DNA from: Allodiplogaster sudhausi
Taxonomy: Eukaryota > Nematoda > Chromadorea > Rhabditida > Diplogasteridae
DNA: 64,000 bases
Assembly: GCA_945643635.1 (NCBI GenBank)
Contig: CALZFC010000035.1
Coordinates: 272,001-336,000, forward strand
Reading direction: 5' to 3'
Of the stretch, positions 32,657 through 44,270 are shown in pieces. How positions within the stretch are numbered: position 1 is the first letter of the stretch; each line of letters begins with the position of its first letter. The notes beneath the pieces are model-generated. The model searched no databases. It was not told the origin of the DNA and worked only from the letters and a program-made list of their open reading frames with translations. A program made the translations under genes and the position numbers.

Positions 32657-33871
32657 CAGTCTCAATCAATCTCATCTCTGTCTTCGAATGTCTCTGAATT
32701 GGTGGCCTCCAACAAGGCGCTAATTGAAACAGTCAACCGTCTTCTCTCCTCTTCTCACACGTCATCTCTGTCTTCTCTACCCGTCTCTCATTCTCAGTCT
32801 GTCTCTCATTCTCAGTCTGTCTCTCAACCTCTATATTCGCACGTTGCCATGTCTCACCTGCCGCCCGTTCTCGGAACCTCTCCTCCCTCAATCCAGCAGA
32901 TTACTGCAGCTGTCTCTTCCGCCCTCTATGGGAGAAGGGACATGCTGGAGGAGAAGGCAAAGAGAGCGGTGCTAAAGTACTTTCCTGAGAAGGAGAACGA
33001 GATTGCAACTAATGAGAATGATATCAGGATAGTCTCTGAGATCATTGAGATCTCTCAAGATGCTCTTCTGACTTCCTCCCTGCAAAAAGGGGAAATCTCC
33101 ACACACCGTCATGGTAAGAGCGCCCCACGCATTATCAAGGTCGAGTTCCCCTCCAACTCTCTCCGCGAGTCGTTCCTTGCCGTTGCCCGGGCCAAGAAGC
33201 ACCCCGAGATCGCCGCTCATCCTCATGCTTACTGTCGGCGAGACCTCACTCCCGAGCAGCTCGCGCAGGAAACGGCTGCTCGCAAAGAGGCTGGCCGACT
33301 CAATGCCGAGGTTGGAATGCTCCAGTACGTTGTCCGCGATGAACGTGTTGTGGAATTGCGTAACCCGCGCCCCCTCACTGAGCGGTCTCAAAACAATCTC
33401 TCCAAGGCAAAAGCCTCATCCTCTTCTCTTTCTGCCTCTTCTCTCTCTGCCTCTTCTCTCTCTCAAAATGCCACTGCTCCTGGCAGTGGCCTCTCTCTGT
33501 CTAATGGCCAGATTTCCTCCCGGACTTTTCACAACTCGAACCGCAGGCGCAAGGCTGCCTCAGAACTGCCTGGTGCGTCCTCTCCATCTCTGACTACAGG
33601 CTCTGGCCCTCTCCGCGTGCCCCCTCCGACGCCTCATGGCAGGGCCAGGAGGGTGCAGCTCCCGCGTCGCAATCTCGTGAACGCGCTGATGAAGCTCGCC
33701 TCATCAGGCGCGCGTCGGCCGGGCAAGCGTAGCCTCCAGCCACTCGCCGAGGACGATGAGCACATGGGAGACGAGGACGTTGAGGCAACCGGCGCCAAGC
33801 GGCTGGACAACAAGAGCACCCCTCCGCCACCGCCAAACCAATCTCAGTTTCCCTCCTCCCCTTCTAATTGA
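32657..33871 (+). CDS. Non-LTR retrotransposon ORF1 (5' truncated)
   Basis: The frame is open from the Polinton arm edge to the stop at 33869-33871; the first ATG-like context is unclear and the 5' part is missing, so the element starts abruptly at the arm boundary. The product has a Ser-rich N-terminus, a coiled-coil-like region and an RNA-binding-like core with PRIIKVEFPSNSLRESFLAV and RRDLTPEQLAQETAARKEA, patterns seen in ORF1 chaperones of LINE elements. A Ser-rich, basic C-terminus follows. It would package the element RNA. Confidence 0.7.
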   Translation, partial: QSQSISSLSSNVSELVASNKALIETVNRLLSSSHTSSLSSLPVSHSQSVSHSQSVSQPLYSHVAMSHLPPVLGTSPPSIQQITAAVSSALYGRRDMLEEKAKRAVLKYFPEKENEIATNENDIRIVSEIIEISQDALLTSSLQKGEISTHRHGKSAPRIIKVEFPSNSLRESFLAVARAKKHPEIAAHPHAYCRRDLTPEQLAQETAARKEAGRLNAEVGMLQYVVRDERVVELRNPRPLTERSQNNLSKAKASSSSLSASSLSASSLSQNATAPGSGLSLSNGQISSRTFHNSNRRRKAASELPGASSPSLTTGSGPLRVPPPTPHGRARRVQLPRRNLVNALMKLASSGARRPGKRSLQPLAEDDEHMGDEDVEATGAKRLDNKSTPPPPPNQSQFPSSPSN

Positions 33872-33922
33872 GGTCTAGGAATCCGGGATAGCCCTTCTAA
33901 AATCGCAAACAGAAAAACTAAA

Positions 33923-36662
33923 TTGACAAAACTTCCTGATCCGTGCCTTGCTCTTTCTAACTCTCTTATCCACTGCTATCATGCAAATTTCAGATCAGTA
34001 GTCTCTAAGCTTGATATATTGCACTTTTTGTTATCCTCACATCCTATTGATGTACTTGCTATGTCTGAAACTTGGGCCTCCCCTGACCGTCTGCAAGACT
34101 CCTCTCTGTCTTTGAATGGAACATAACAAGTTTTTCGCTCAGATCGCCTTTCCCCTAGTCCCGGTGGTGGGGTGGCTTGTCTAGTCTCTGCCCGGTTTCC
34201 CTCATCTCTTGTTTCTTCATGTTCATTCTCTCCATACTGCCAACTTGTCGCTGTTTGTGTCTGTGCTTCTGGCAGGCTCTCCAAATCCGTTACAATTGTT
34301 TCAGTCTACCGCAGTCCAAGCTGCTCTAACGAGTCTTTTTCCGAGTGCTTGGAGCATGTTGGCTCAATTTATGCAAATTGTACTAATCACTTTCTTCTCT
34401 GCGGCGACTTTAATTGTCACGAAATTAATTGGAAACTTCATTCGCCTAGCTCGCCTCTCTCCCCCCTTCATCCCTCCTCCCAGCTGCTCTCCTTTGCCAC
34501 CAGCATCGGCCTTACTCAGCTTGTTCTCTCGCCTACGCGCCAAGATAATATTCTAGATCTCTTGTTCTCAAATGATCCTAGTCTCATCGCGGAATGTAAT
34601 ATTCAACCACCTCTCCCTTCCTTTGATCACTGCCTCGTAAAATTTGATGTCTGCTTCCCGTCTTCCGCTGCTCCTCCTCTTGTAATCCCCAATTATCGCA
34701 AGGCCAATTTTGAATATGCCTCCGCTCTCATCTCTTCGTTTGACTGGAATCTTGTTTTCTCCGATTATACTGACCCCGATATTTTATACAACACATTTTT
34801 GTCAATCATTCATGAAATTATAGCTGTTACAGTTCCCCTTATAAAAATTAAACCTAAGAATGTTCGTTACCCTTCTCGTATTAACAGGCTCCTTCGTAAA
34901 TGTCGTAAGCTATACCGATCCTCCCATGCCCACGGCAAGCAACCTTTTCTCCGTTCCTCATCTAGGCTTAGACGTGCTATACGTATTTATCAGCGTGACC
35001 AAGAGAAACGTGCCGTCTCATCATGTTCTATTCGTTCATTCTTCAGCTTTGTTAACGGCCGCGTCAAGGCAAAACCTACTATTAGTGCAATTAAAGATCG
35101 TGTTTCTGGCCGCACTTTGACTGACAACTCCGAAAAGGCTATCTGCTTTGCTAATTCTTTCCAATTATCCTACTCCTCCTCCATTCACTCACCATCTGCA
35201 TGTAATTCCTTCCCATCTAGGACATCTGCACGAACTGATTATTTAGACTTCTCAGCCGTTACAGTTCACCATATGCTTAGAAGTCTTCCCCTTCGAAACT
35301 CTTGTACTCTTGACGGAGTTCCCTATGCATTTCTTAAAGGCACTTCTGTAGCTATCTCTGTTCCTCTTACTATACTTTTTAACCGATTCCTCCTTCATGG
35401 CATTTGTCCTTCTCTCTGGAAAACAGCTCATGTTAAGCCCATTTATAAGCGCCAAGGCGACATTAGCGATCCTGCTAATTATAGACTAATTTCCCTTACC
35501 TCAGGCATTTCTAAAACATTTGAGCGCATTGTGTGCAAGCAGCTATTTGCTTATCTTGATGAACATGGCCTCCTCTCTCCTTCTCAGCACGGCTTTCGTA
35601 GGAGAAAATCATGCGCCTCTGCTCTGCTTTCCTCTCTCTCCACCTGGCACTCCGCGGTTGACTCGTCCTCCTTTGTATCTGCTGTCTATATTGACTATTC
35701 TAAAGCATTTGACACTATCCCTCTCCCATTTCTTATTAAGAAGCTCTCCTGCTATGGTATATCTGGCTCTCTCCTCCGTTGGCTCTCTTCTTTCCTCACC
35801 GATAGAACACAGCGGGTAATAGTGGACGGGGAACTTTCCTATGAATACGCGGTTCCTTCTGGAGTCCCTCAGGGAAGCGTCTGTGGCCCACTTATGTTTC
35901 TTCTTTACATTAATGACCTTCCCGACTACTTACCCATTGGCTCATTCTGTACACTTTATGCTGATGATGCTAAAATATATACTGTTGCAGATACTGTGCT
36001 TCTGCAGCGCGCTCTCGACTGTGTTGCCGAGTGGTCATCCGACTGGGGACTCGCCATCAACTTCAAGAAGACGATGTTCATGGCCATTGGACCAGCCCAC
36101 CCACCCTTTCAACCTACCCTACTTTCTCAGCCTATACCTCCCACTTCGTCTTATCGTGACCTTGGGTTTCAAAATGTCTAATGATCTTTCTTTCCAAAAC
36201 CATATTGATTTGATTTGTAGACGAGCAACTAGAGCTTTCTTCCATATACTAAGGAACTTTAGATCTCGCAATATCACTTTTCTAGTTCGTTTATTTGTCA
36301 TTTATGTTCGCCCTTTACTTGAATTTTGCATGGAAGTATGGTCCCCTAGCCAAATTTACCTTATTAACCAGATTGAGAACATTCAGAAGCGCTTCACGCG
36401 ACTTGCCTTTAAAAGATGCGGTCTCTCCCTCCTCCCCTACAGTGAGCGTTTAGCGTTTGTAAATATAGAGCCACTCTATGCCCGCCGTGAGATTAATGAC
36501 CTTGTCGTTGCTTATAAGATTGTTAAAGGCCTATATGGTATCAAGTCAACTGATATATTTAGTTTCTCACCAGTTGGGTTTACTAGAGGACATCGCTTTA
36601 AGCTGCGTAAGTTCAAGTTTCATTCTAGCATGTATATGACGCGATTTGCGAGAGAATCGTAA
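33923..36662 (+). pseudogene. Non-LTR retrotransposon ORF2: endonuclease and reverse transcriptase, broken
   Basis: APE-type endonuclease blocks come first (ANFRSVVSKLD, MSETWAS, CGDFNCHEINW, PSFDHCLVKFDV), then reverse transcriptase blocks in order: KPIYKRQGDISDPANYR, QHGFRRRKSCASALL, YIDYSKAFDTIP, VPQGSVCGPLMFLLYINDLP and the catalytic YADDAKIY. This is a Jockey/CR1-type LINE. Lesions: one in-frame TAA at 34124-34126, a frameshift at about 36150-36175, and a 3-kb DNA transposon inserted at 36638. The sense continues at 39636-39750. It cannot move by itself. Confidence 0.9.
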
Positions 36663-39631
36663 GGACGCTTAAGAGCCGGGGACCCGGCAAAATTAGATTT
36701 CGCTTAAAAGCTGTTTATAGGTACTTTTTAACACGGGGAAACGAATGGAATGGGTCCGGGAGTCTAAAAACGCCATTTCGGCGAGCTGTGCGAGATTTTA
36801 AATGTGAGTGCCCGGTGAGGCTTGCCGAGATGGCCGCACATTCGCGTTCGCTGTTTCGCGCAAAATAAAGCTATTTTCGTGAAATTTTGGTATTAAATAG
36901 ACAAGATATTGTTTTAAAAAGCTACTCAATTAGAATTTGAAAATATTCACTTTTAGGACCTCAGCGGCCTCTAGACTTTGAGGAAGCGTCGTTAGCTTAA
37001 ATGGCATTATGTCATGGGTTTTCTATTTTAAGTTGTAGAGCTGAAAATTCTCTATCGAATGAGCTATCGTGTGCCTGATATTCACGAGGTCTAAGATGTT
37101 TCTCAGCCATTTAACTGTTCAGTACCAGCGCATCGGCGCGCACTTCGCATATGCGCTGCCCCCGCTGGAAGTCCAACTCAATCGATATTCCGCCGAAAGG
37201 CACTTGAGGAAACTTCTTTCGTGCATCTCCGTTCTTTATTCACTTTTATTTAATAATATGCAAAAATTAAGCGAAAATATAACTTTAATGAAACCGATAG
37301 CAACAACCAATAATTAGAAATTAAATACATTAAAAAATTCAGAACGGTAAAACCTTGTTGATTATTCAAATTACTTCTTAATCTTCTTAGCGGGCTCAAG
37401 GGATACCTCATCTGTTGCGAAAAGTTCGCCCTTCATGCTCTCAATTTTGCTCACAAGCTCCTCAGGGTCTGGGGTGAATGGTTCTTCATCCTCCTCCTCC
37501 TCGTCCACTTCCGGCACTCCCGAATCCTTCACTCCTCGATTTCCCTTCATATCGGGAAATGCTTGCAAGAGCTTCAGTTGTCGCAATACCACTCCGTGAG
37601 CCTGCTGCGTTGTTGGTATTTGTCTTGGACGAAATCTGGGGCGCCCGTTTTCCGCAACTGCGCACATCTGCTTCACAATCATGGCCGCATCCGCCCTCTT
37701 CTCCGCGGCCCAGCACTGCTCTGTGGCGATCTGAAATATTTAGATTTAACTCTTGATTAAACAGTTTTCTTCGTGCGGTGACCATCCGGTACAGAACAGC
37801 AATAGTGTCGCTTCTGTATTCGTTTTCGTTTTATAATAATAATCTGTTATTAGCTGCACCTTAGTCAGTACATGCTTGTAATTCTGATCTTCCCATCCTT
37901 CGCCCAACTCATACAAATGGGTCTCACAGACACAAGACTCGAGTACATCATCGGGCTGAAATGTTAAAAACTAGATTTGGTTCAGGTTTGCTTGAAAAGA
38001 CTTCTGTTAGAAAGTGTTTAAAAAAAACTTTGATTGCATTTAGTCACCAAATCGTCCCAATCGTAATACTCTGCAACACCGCGAATGAAAAGCAAGTCTG
38101 CTTTGTTCCTGCACCCATAGAGCTCGCAATCAGCATCATCGAGAAGCGTGGAAATTCTGCATTACTCTTACGTCGAGAAAAGAAAGTACACATAAGCCAT
38201 TGATAGCTGAATCTTATAATTATGAAACTTAATTATAAGCTGACCGATCGGCATAAAACAGATAACTTTAATTTTAGACAGCAAGGGTCTTCACATTAGC
38301 CCTCCCTTGTCATCCCATTATCTAACTGACTGGGTCAGTGTTGCACAGCACTCGGTAAAAGTGGTTCGGCATTCAAAATATCCGCCTTTTTTAGGGCGCC
38401 TTTTTACTCAGAGTTGTTTCCTGACATTTTCAAGGAAGAATTCGTAGGCGTTTGGAAGCATGCATAACGAGTCACGCAACCGACACTATCCGGCTTTTTC
38501 GATATAGAGAGAGTATGAAGGCAGCGATGACCGAGGGAGGTTCCGACCGAGAGAGCAGTTAAACAGCAAAAGCAAGCTTTACCTGCTTCCTCCCTAATAG
38601 TTAAACAGCCCCCCGCCCTTTTTATATTAGCGTTAGTTCCAATGATCCTCTGGAGTCTGGACAGCGCAACAGTGGGAGGGGGCTAGCTTAACCACAACTG
38701 AATGGGATAAAGTTCTGTGAGGTTTTTCGTTTTTGCTCGCTTCTTGTGCATGCGTCGGACATCCGTGGTTATAATTTTATGCGCTCATTTGACTGACTGG
38801 TTATAAATGGGGAAAAAATAACATATTTACAAGTATAATAACAGACTTGATGAACGTTCCATCGCAGGTAGTACGTGGGCGAAAACGAAACGACGCTGAC
38901 ACCGATGGAGCGAATCCACGAGATACAAAACAGCTCATTATAGCTAAATAAGCGAGGAAAGCTGTATTATAACAGAATATACATAACGAAAGATACATAA
39001 AACAAACCATCTTATACAAGACATTAAAAGGAAAAAGTGAAAAGATACGTTAATGCACGAAAGAAGTTTCCTCAAGTGCCTTTCGGCGGAATATCGATTG
39101 AGTTGGACTTCCAGCGGGGGCAGCGCATATGCGAAGTGCGCGCCGATGCGCTGGTACTGAACAGTTAAATGGCTGAGAAACATCTTAGACCTCGTGAATA
39201 TCAGGCACACGATAGCTCATTCGATAGAGAATTTTCAGCTCTACAACTTAAAATAGAAAACCCATGACATAATGCCATTTAAGCTAACGACGCTTCCTCA
39301 AAGTCTAGAGGCCGCTGAGGTCCTAAAAGTGAATATTTTCAAATTCTAATTGAGTAGCTTTTTAAAACAATATCTTGTCTATGTAATACCAAAATTTCAC
39401 GAAAATAGCTTTATTTTGCGCGAAACAGCGAACGCGAATGTGCGGCCATCTCGGCAAGCCTCACCGGGCACTCACATTTTAAATCTCGCACAGCTCGCCG
39501 AAATGGCGTTTTTAGACTCCCGGACCCATTCCATTCGTTTCCCCGTGTTAAAAAGTACCTATAAACAGCTTTTAAGCGAAATCTAATTTTGCCGGGTCCC
39601 CGGCCTTTTTGATACTCTCGCAAATCGCGTC
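36638..39631. mobile_element. 3.0-kb DNA transposon inside the LINE, 0.58-kb TIRs
   Basis: Starts GACGCGATTTGCGAGAG and ends with the inverted CTCTCGCAAATCGCGTC. The inverted arms, 36638-37226 and 39053-39631, are nearly identical apart from a roughly 10-base difference near the tips, and include the palindrome CCGGGGACCCGG. The flanks share ATAT (36634-36637 and 39632-39635). Removing the element plus one ATAT restores the LINE coding frame exactly, so ATAT (or part of it) is the target duplication. It carries one minus-strand gene and no obvious transposase. Superfamily not assigned. Confidence 0.88.
37371..38156 (-). CDS. Possible THAP-like zinc-finger gene of the inserted transposon
   Basis: Minus-strand exons 38156-38048, 37955-37860 and 37730-37371 join across GT-AG introns. 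The first two exons contain CELYGCRNK, then about 38 residues later CVCETHL, a Cys-x4-Cys...Cys-x2-His layout like a short THAP finger, the DNA-binding domain of P-element-type transposases. The last exon has a helical, basic part (AAEKRADAAMIVKQMC) and an acidic tail (EVDEEEEDEEPF) before KIKK and the stop. No transposase catalytic core is visible, so this is an accessory DNA-binding protein or the remnant of one. The 5' end is not defined. Confidence 0.45.
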
Positions 39632-39635
39632 ATAT

Positions 39636-39750
39636 GAACTTTTTTGCAAATAGGATTGTCGACTCTTGGAATAGATTGCCCGACAAGATTTTTGATTTAT
39701 CGTTGCCATCTGCTCGCCTTCTCATTAAGAATCATGTCCTCTCTCGTTGA
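39636..39750 (+). pseudogene. 3' end of LINE ORF2 beyond the insertion
   Basis: Encodes NFFANRIVDSWNRLPDKIFD, the usual C-terminal block of Jockey/CR1 ORF2, and stops at TGA 39748-39750. It is the continuation of the frame that breaks off at 36637; with the inserted element and one ATAT copy removed, the codons join without a shift. The LINE 3' UTR probably runs on to near 39940, where an AATTTATTAAAA-like tail is seen. Confidence 0.85.
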
Positions 39751-41309
39751 ATTATCTATTCGTGTTATAATTATGGCAACTAATTAATTGTGATATATAT
39801 TTTACTTCCTTTCTAATGTTCTTTTTTTTTGGTGCCCTATGCATCACATTGGCCGCCTTGTTGCGAGCCTCTTATTTATCTGATTGCGCAATTCTCTCGG
39901 TTAAGTGTCTCTCCCTTATCTATTAATTTATTAAAACAATGCAGATAAACAAATATATAAACGAACCACCGCAATCTGGTAGAGATCAGTAAGAAGAGAC
40001 CGGGTGCAGGCGGGGCCGAGAAAAGAAGTGAATGAAATTGCTCCCGTGCGAAAGCCGCTTTTATACTCCCAAGATGAACCCTAGTGCATTCACTTAAACA
40101 AATGCATGCTAAACAAAATTGTTCTTGTGAAGGACACGACTGAAGAAGTCTTTTGATTTCTCTTGTCATTCAATTCATCAACTTTAAAATGTTGAACCTC
40201 CTTGTACCTTTCCAGAAATGCACTTTTAATTGAACTCGGAAAATGCAATACTTTTAAATATAGTACCTACATACATAGCTATTATGATTCAATAATTCTT
40301 CGACATTAATTCATTTTCTTGCAAATGTATCACACTTGCGAAGATTTCTTGGGCTGACTCGAATGCAAACAGAAACGTACTAGGTTATATTCTACAAAAA
40401 ATGCGAGTATCAGTCTCGAGAGTCTCGAGCTGACTCGAATGAGCTATCTGGTCGGCCTTGGTGGACGAGATACAGAACCCTCTAATGCCCAACTTTTCGC
40501 CAAACTCCTTTTTTTTACAATTAGTACTAAAAAGCCTCAATTTTTGTCGGTTTAAAATGTAATTAAATATTCATACGCAACAACAAGTTCATATACTGAT
40601 AAATTCAGGGATGCTTATAAAACTTTGTATGATTTTGATTATATCCGGATTTCTTCATTGCGATTCATATTTTTCGTTCATTTCTAAATTTTACATGAGA
40701 GAACAAGAATAATTATGCATTAAAAATGCCGACAAGAATATTCAAAGTAATGAAATGAACTACAAACCGACGATATGTAAATACGGCAAAACATTGGGAT
40801 TGAAAACTCTTCATCTCGAGAAGCTCTTGGCAATGAATGGTTCATCGTCATCTGCTATATCCTATCCATATCACTCTATACAATTCCCTGTCTCTGATGG
40901 TTTTACAATATAAGATATTACATGTAACCTTCCTGCCGCCTTCAGCTATATTTTAATTTGATTTCTCTGTTCGTTTTTTTCTGTCTTTCTTTCTCTATCC
41001 CTTCCCAACCTCCATTTCCTTCGTGCTCACCATCCCAATTCCTTGTTCCAAATATCTTCGCGTCTCCTCATTTCTTCATCATTTCTACAGTAGTAAAAGG
41101 TGTGAGATTTGACAAAAAAAATTTAAATAACAAAAGAGAAATAAGAACGGTGTCAATAAGTCTTCTATTGTTAGAAATTTGATCTTGTTGAAAATGAACA
41201 TTGCTAGGTGGTTTATTATTCAATCTTAATTGCCGCAAAAGCTTACGAATAGAATTTTCTTGAATGATTATTAACGAAGAGCATCGAAACGATTTGCGTG
41301 ACAAAAGTT

Positions 41310-41599
41310 GGGAGGACTCGGAAGCATAGAAGGACTGCTGAATTTCTTATTAGTCTTTTTGGCTAAATGACTATTGACACTTCCATCTAAGATATCCTGG
41401 GAGTTATCGATGTTCAGAGTGCCGGCCAAGTACGGTACAAATTGCCATCTGAAGAGCGCCGTTCTTCGTTTTGTTGCCGCCGATATAGCCAGTCCTGTGA
41501 ACGAAGACGCAGCCATCAATGCCAGTGTATCGCGAGAGATCTTCATTGTTCAGGCCCCACCACGACTATGGCAGGTGGCGTCTAAAAAAATTCATTTCG

Positions 41600-41649
<50 letters not shown>

Positions 41650-41855
41650 TTGAATAAAATCTTCTGCTCTATCCGCACATTCGGAAATGCACCATATCTT
41701 AAAAAAAATTCACACAAGACCAAAGGCATTGGTTAAACAAGATTGTAAACTTACCCTTCTTTTCTTCATAATAGAAAAAGTGCGTCTTCCACGGAATTCC
41801 ACGAACTCCGTCGCTATCCGATAGCACGATTATCTGGCCCGATTCGTAAGTCCAA
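41310..41855 (-). pseudogene. Inverted copy of the last MYG1-like exons
   Basis: Mirror image, in the left palindrome arm, of the exons at 43868-43950 and 44112-44270. It shows the same blocks (VRGIPWKTHF; GCVFVHRTGYIGGNKTKNGA) and the same TAG, so the stop predates or was copied along with the duplication. No upstream exons accompany it on this strand. Confidence 0.8.
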
Positions 41856-42358
41856 ACAAAAATAATTAATAGCTAAACCATGAATAAGGGAAATGTAGGC
41901 CGCCTTATTTTCAAGAATAAGAAAAAAAAGCGGAGATAGAGAGAGAGAGGGAGAAAAGCAGTCTGGCGGCTCATCGGTCGAGCAGAGGAGCTTCTGAGAG
42001 AGGAGACAGCAGGGATATCTGAGGCTGGCTTTATCAGCCACCATCAGTGAAAGGGAGATGAACCAGCCGGCTGATCTCAGTTGGATCTAAAAAAAGATTC
42101 CTCTTTCTCTCTCTTAGTCGCAGAGATTGCAAGAATTCACTTTTTCTTACTCGGTTACACGCCTCTCTCCCAGCCTCCCTTTCATGCAGCTTTCTTTGTC
42201 TCTCTGTCTCTGCCTTCTCTCTCATCTCGCACGTTCCGCGTGATGTCTGTTGCGAATGCGAAATCGCCGCGCCGTATTACGAAATCGCCAGCGGACATCC
42301 TCCCCTCACACTGTCTCATCTCCGCACTCCTGTCATACTATGGTGAGCTATATTTTGA

Positions 42359-44055
42359 GGCAAATTTCACGCGGACGAAGCTCTTGCATGCTTTATGCTG
42401 AAACAACTTCCCGACTTTAAGAGTTACCAAGTTGTAAGGTCCGACTTTTTTTATTATTTACGCACATTTTTAACTTCTTCTAATTAAGCTGACGTTTTTC
42501 AGAAGTCGTAATCCAAAAGTGCTCGAGAGTGCGATGTCCTTATCGACGTCGGCGGTTAGAAGAGAATGTCTTAATAATCAACCAGTTTCTGTGCGGAGCA
42601 ACACTCTGCTATAAGTGCATGTTCACGTTCATGTGAATGTATGCATGTACGTAACTCTTTAATGACATTTACTGTTAATTGCCTTTTTTATGGCTACTTT
42701 TATTATTAAGGCGTCTTCAATCACGCAACACGCCGTTATGATCATCATAAACCGGGCTTTAAACATTCAATGAGCACGCTCAAGGGCATTCCATACCACA
42801 CTCTCTTATCGTCTGCTGGCCTCGTCTTCGCTTTCCACGGCAGGCGCCTCATTGCACAGCGTCTCGAAATTCATGTCAACTTGCTTGAATATTTATTTAT
42901 TTATTTATCATCGATCTTTAATTCGAAATTATAAGCATAATTCGTTATAGGAACGAAACGAGAAGGTCACTATGATCTTCTCGCGAGTCTATAAAGGCTT
43001 CATCCAAGAAATCGACCGAGTTGACAACGGCTCATCATTGTTGTCAAGGTGACAGATCATTTGCTTTGTTGCCTTTTTTTAAAGGCACAATATACATGTT
43101 CAATTCAAATAATACGGAATACAAAAGGAAATACGCAAAATGGCATTGTTTCCCAATCATTTGGCAGATTTCTTAGAACAAAAGCTGTAATCATGAATCG
43201 CCATTTCTTCAGCAGCCCATTTGTCGCTGTCGGTCGCTGCAAACTCGTCAGCGAGCTTAACCCGAATGGCAAGACGGTGCCCGATGCGGTGTACGATGAG
43301 AGGTAGTAAACATCACTTCTGATATTTGATTCTATGATCCAGTTGACCTTTCCTTGTTCAATGAACAATGACGTCACTTTAGGGCTTTATTGTACTCAAT
43401 CAGATTTCATCAAGCATCCGCGCTGATTGGAGGTGAATTTCTAAAGTACATTGACCAGCTCGCGGAAGGCTTGCTGATTTCGCGGCCGTCTTCAGAATGC
43501 AACAGTGAGACCGCCTCGCTGGTAGGCATATTCTTGTTCATCATGTGGCTCTTTTGTTGCAATAGAGCATGGCAATGTGAAGAGAGAGAAAAAGGATGTT
43601 ATAAGGATTTCAGAATTTTTATTTCTAATATTTTTTTTTAAGCCGAGAGAGCGACTCGGCAGCGACTCGTCTGAATCTTGCCTTGAACAGAACGAATACA
43701 TCGCTAAAGTGTGGTGGCCCGCTCGAGAAATCATTGAGAAGGCAGTGGATGAAAGATGCCTCGTAGGTTTTGTCGTTTTTTTTTCTTATTCTTGAAAATA
43801 AGGCGGCCTACATTTCCCTTATTCATGGTTTAGCTATTAATTATTTTTGTTTGGACTTACGAATCGGGCCAGATAATCGTGCTATCGGATTGCGACGGAG
43901 TTCGTGGAATTCCGTGGAAGACGCACTTTTCTATTATGAAGAAAAGAAGGGTAAGTTTACAATCTTGTTTAACCAATGCCTTTGGTCTTGTGTGAATTTT
44001 TTTTAAGATATGGTGCATTTCCGAATGTGCGGATAGAGCAGAAGATTTTATTCAA

Positions 44056-44095
<40 letters not shown>

Positions 44096-44270
44096 CGAAA
44101 TGAATTTTTTTAGACGCCACCTGCCATAGTCGTGGTGGGGCCTGAACAATGAAGATCTCTCGCGATACACTGGCATTGATGGCTGCGTCTTCGTTCACAG
44201 GACTGGCTATATCGGCGGCAACAAAACGAAGAACGGCGCTCTTCAGATGGCAATTTGTACCGTACTTGGC
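42359..44270 (+). pseudogene. Degenerate MYG1 paralogue
   Basis: Exon remnants parallel the intact MYG1 gene at 16.9-20.4 kb. At 42359-42438 FHADEALACFMLKQLPDF; at about 42506-42560 the block NPKVL followed by a one-base deletion; at 42711-42880 RYDHHKPGFKHSMSTLKGIP; then exons near 42955-43055, 43207-43306, 43405-43520, 43641-43760, 43868-43950 and 44112-44270 (GCVFVHRTGYIGGNKTKNGA). Faults: frameshift in exon 3, TAG where the intact gene has the Glu-Ala codons before WWGLNNEDLSR, and no match to exon 10. The DHH block survives. The 3' exons are duplicated in inverted form at 41310-41850. Confidence 0.8.
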
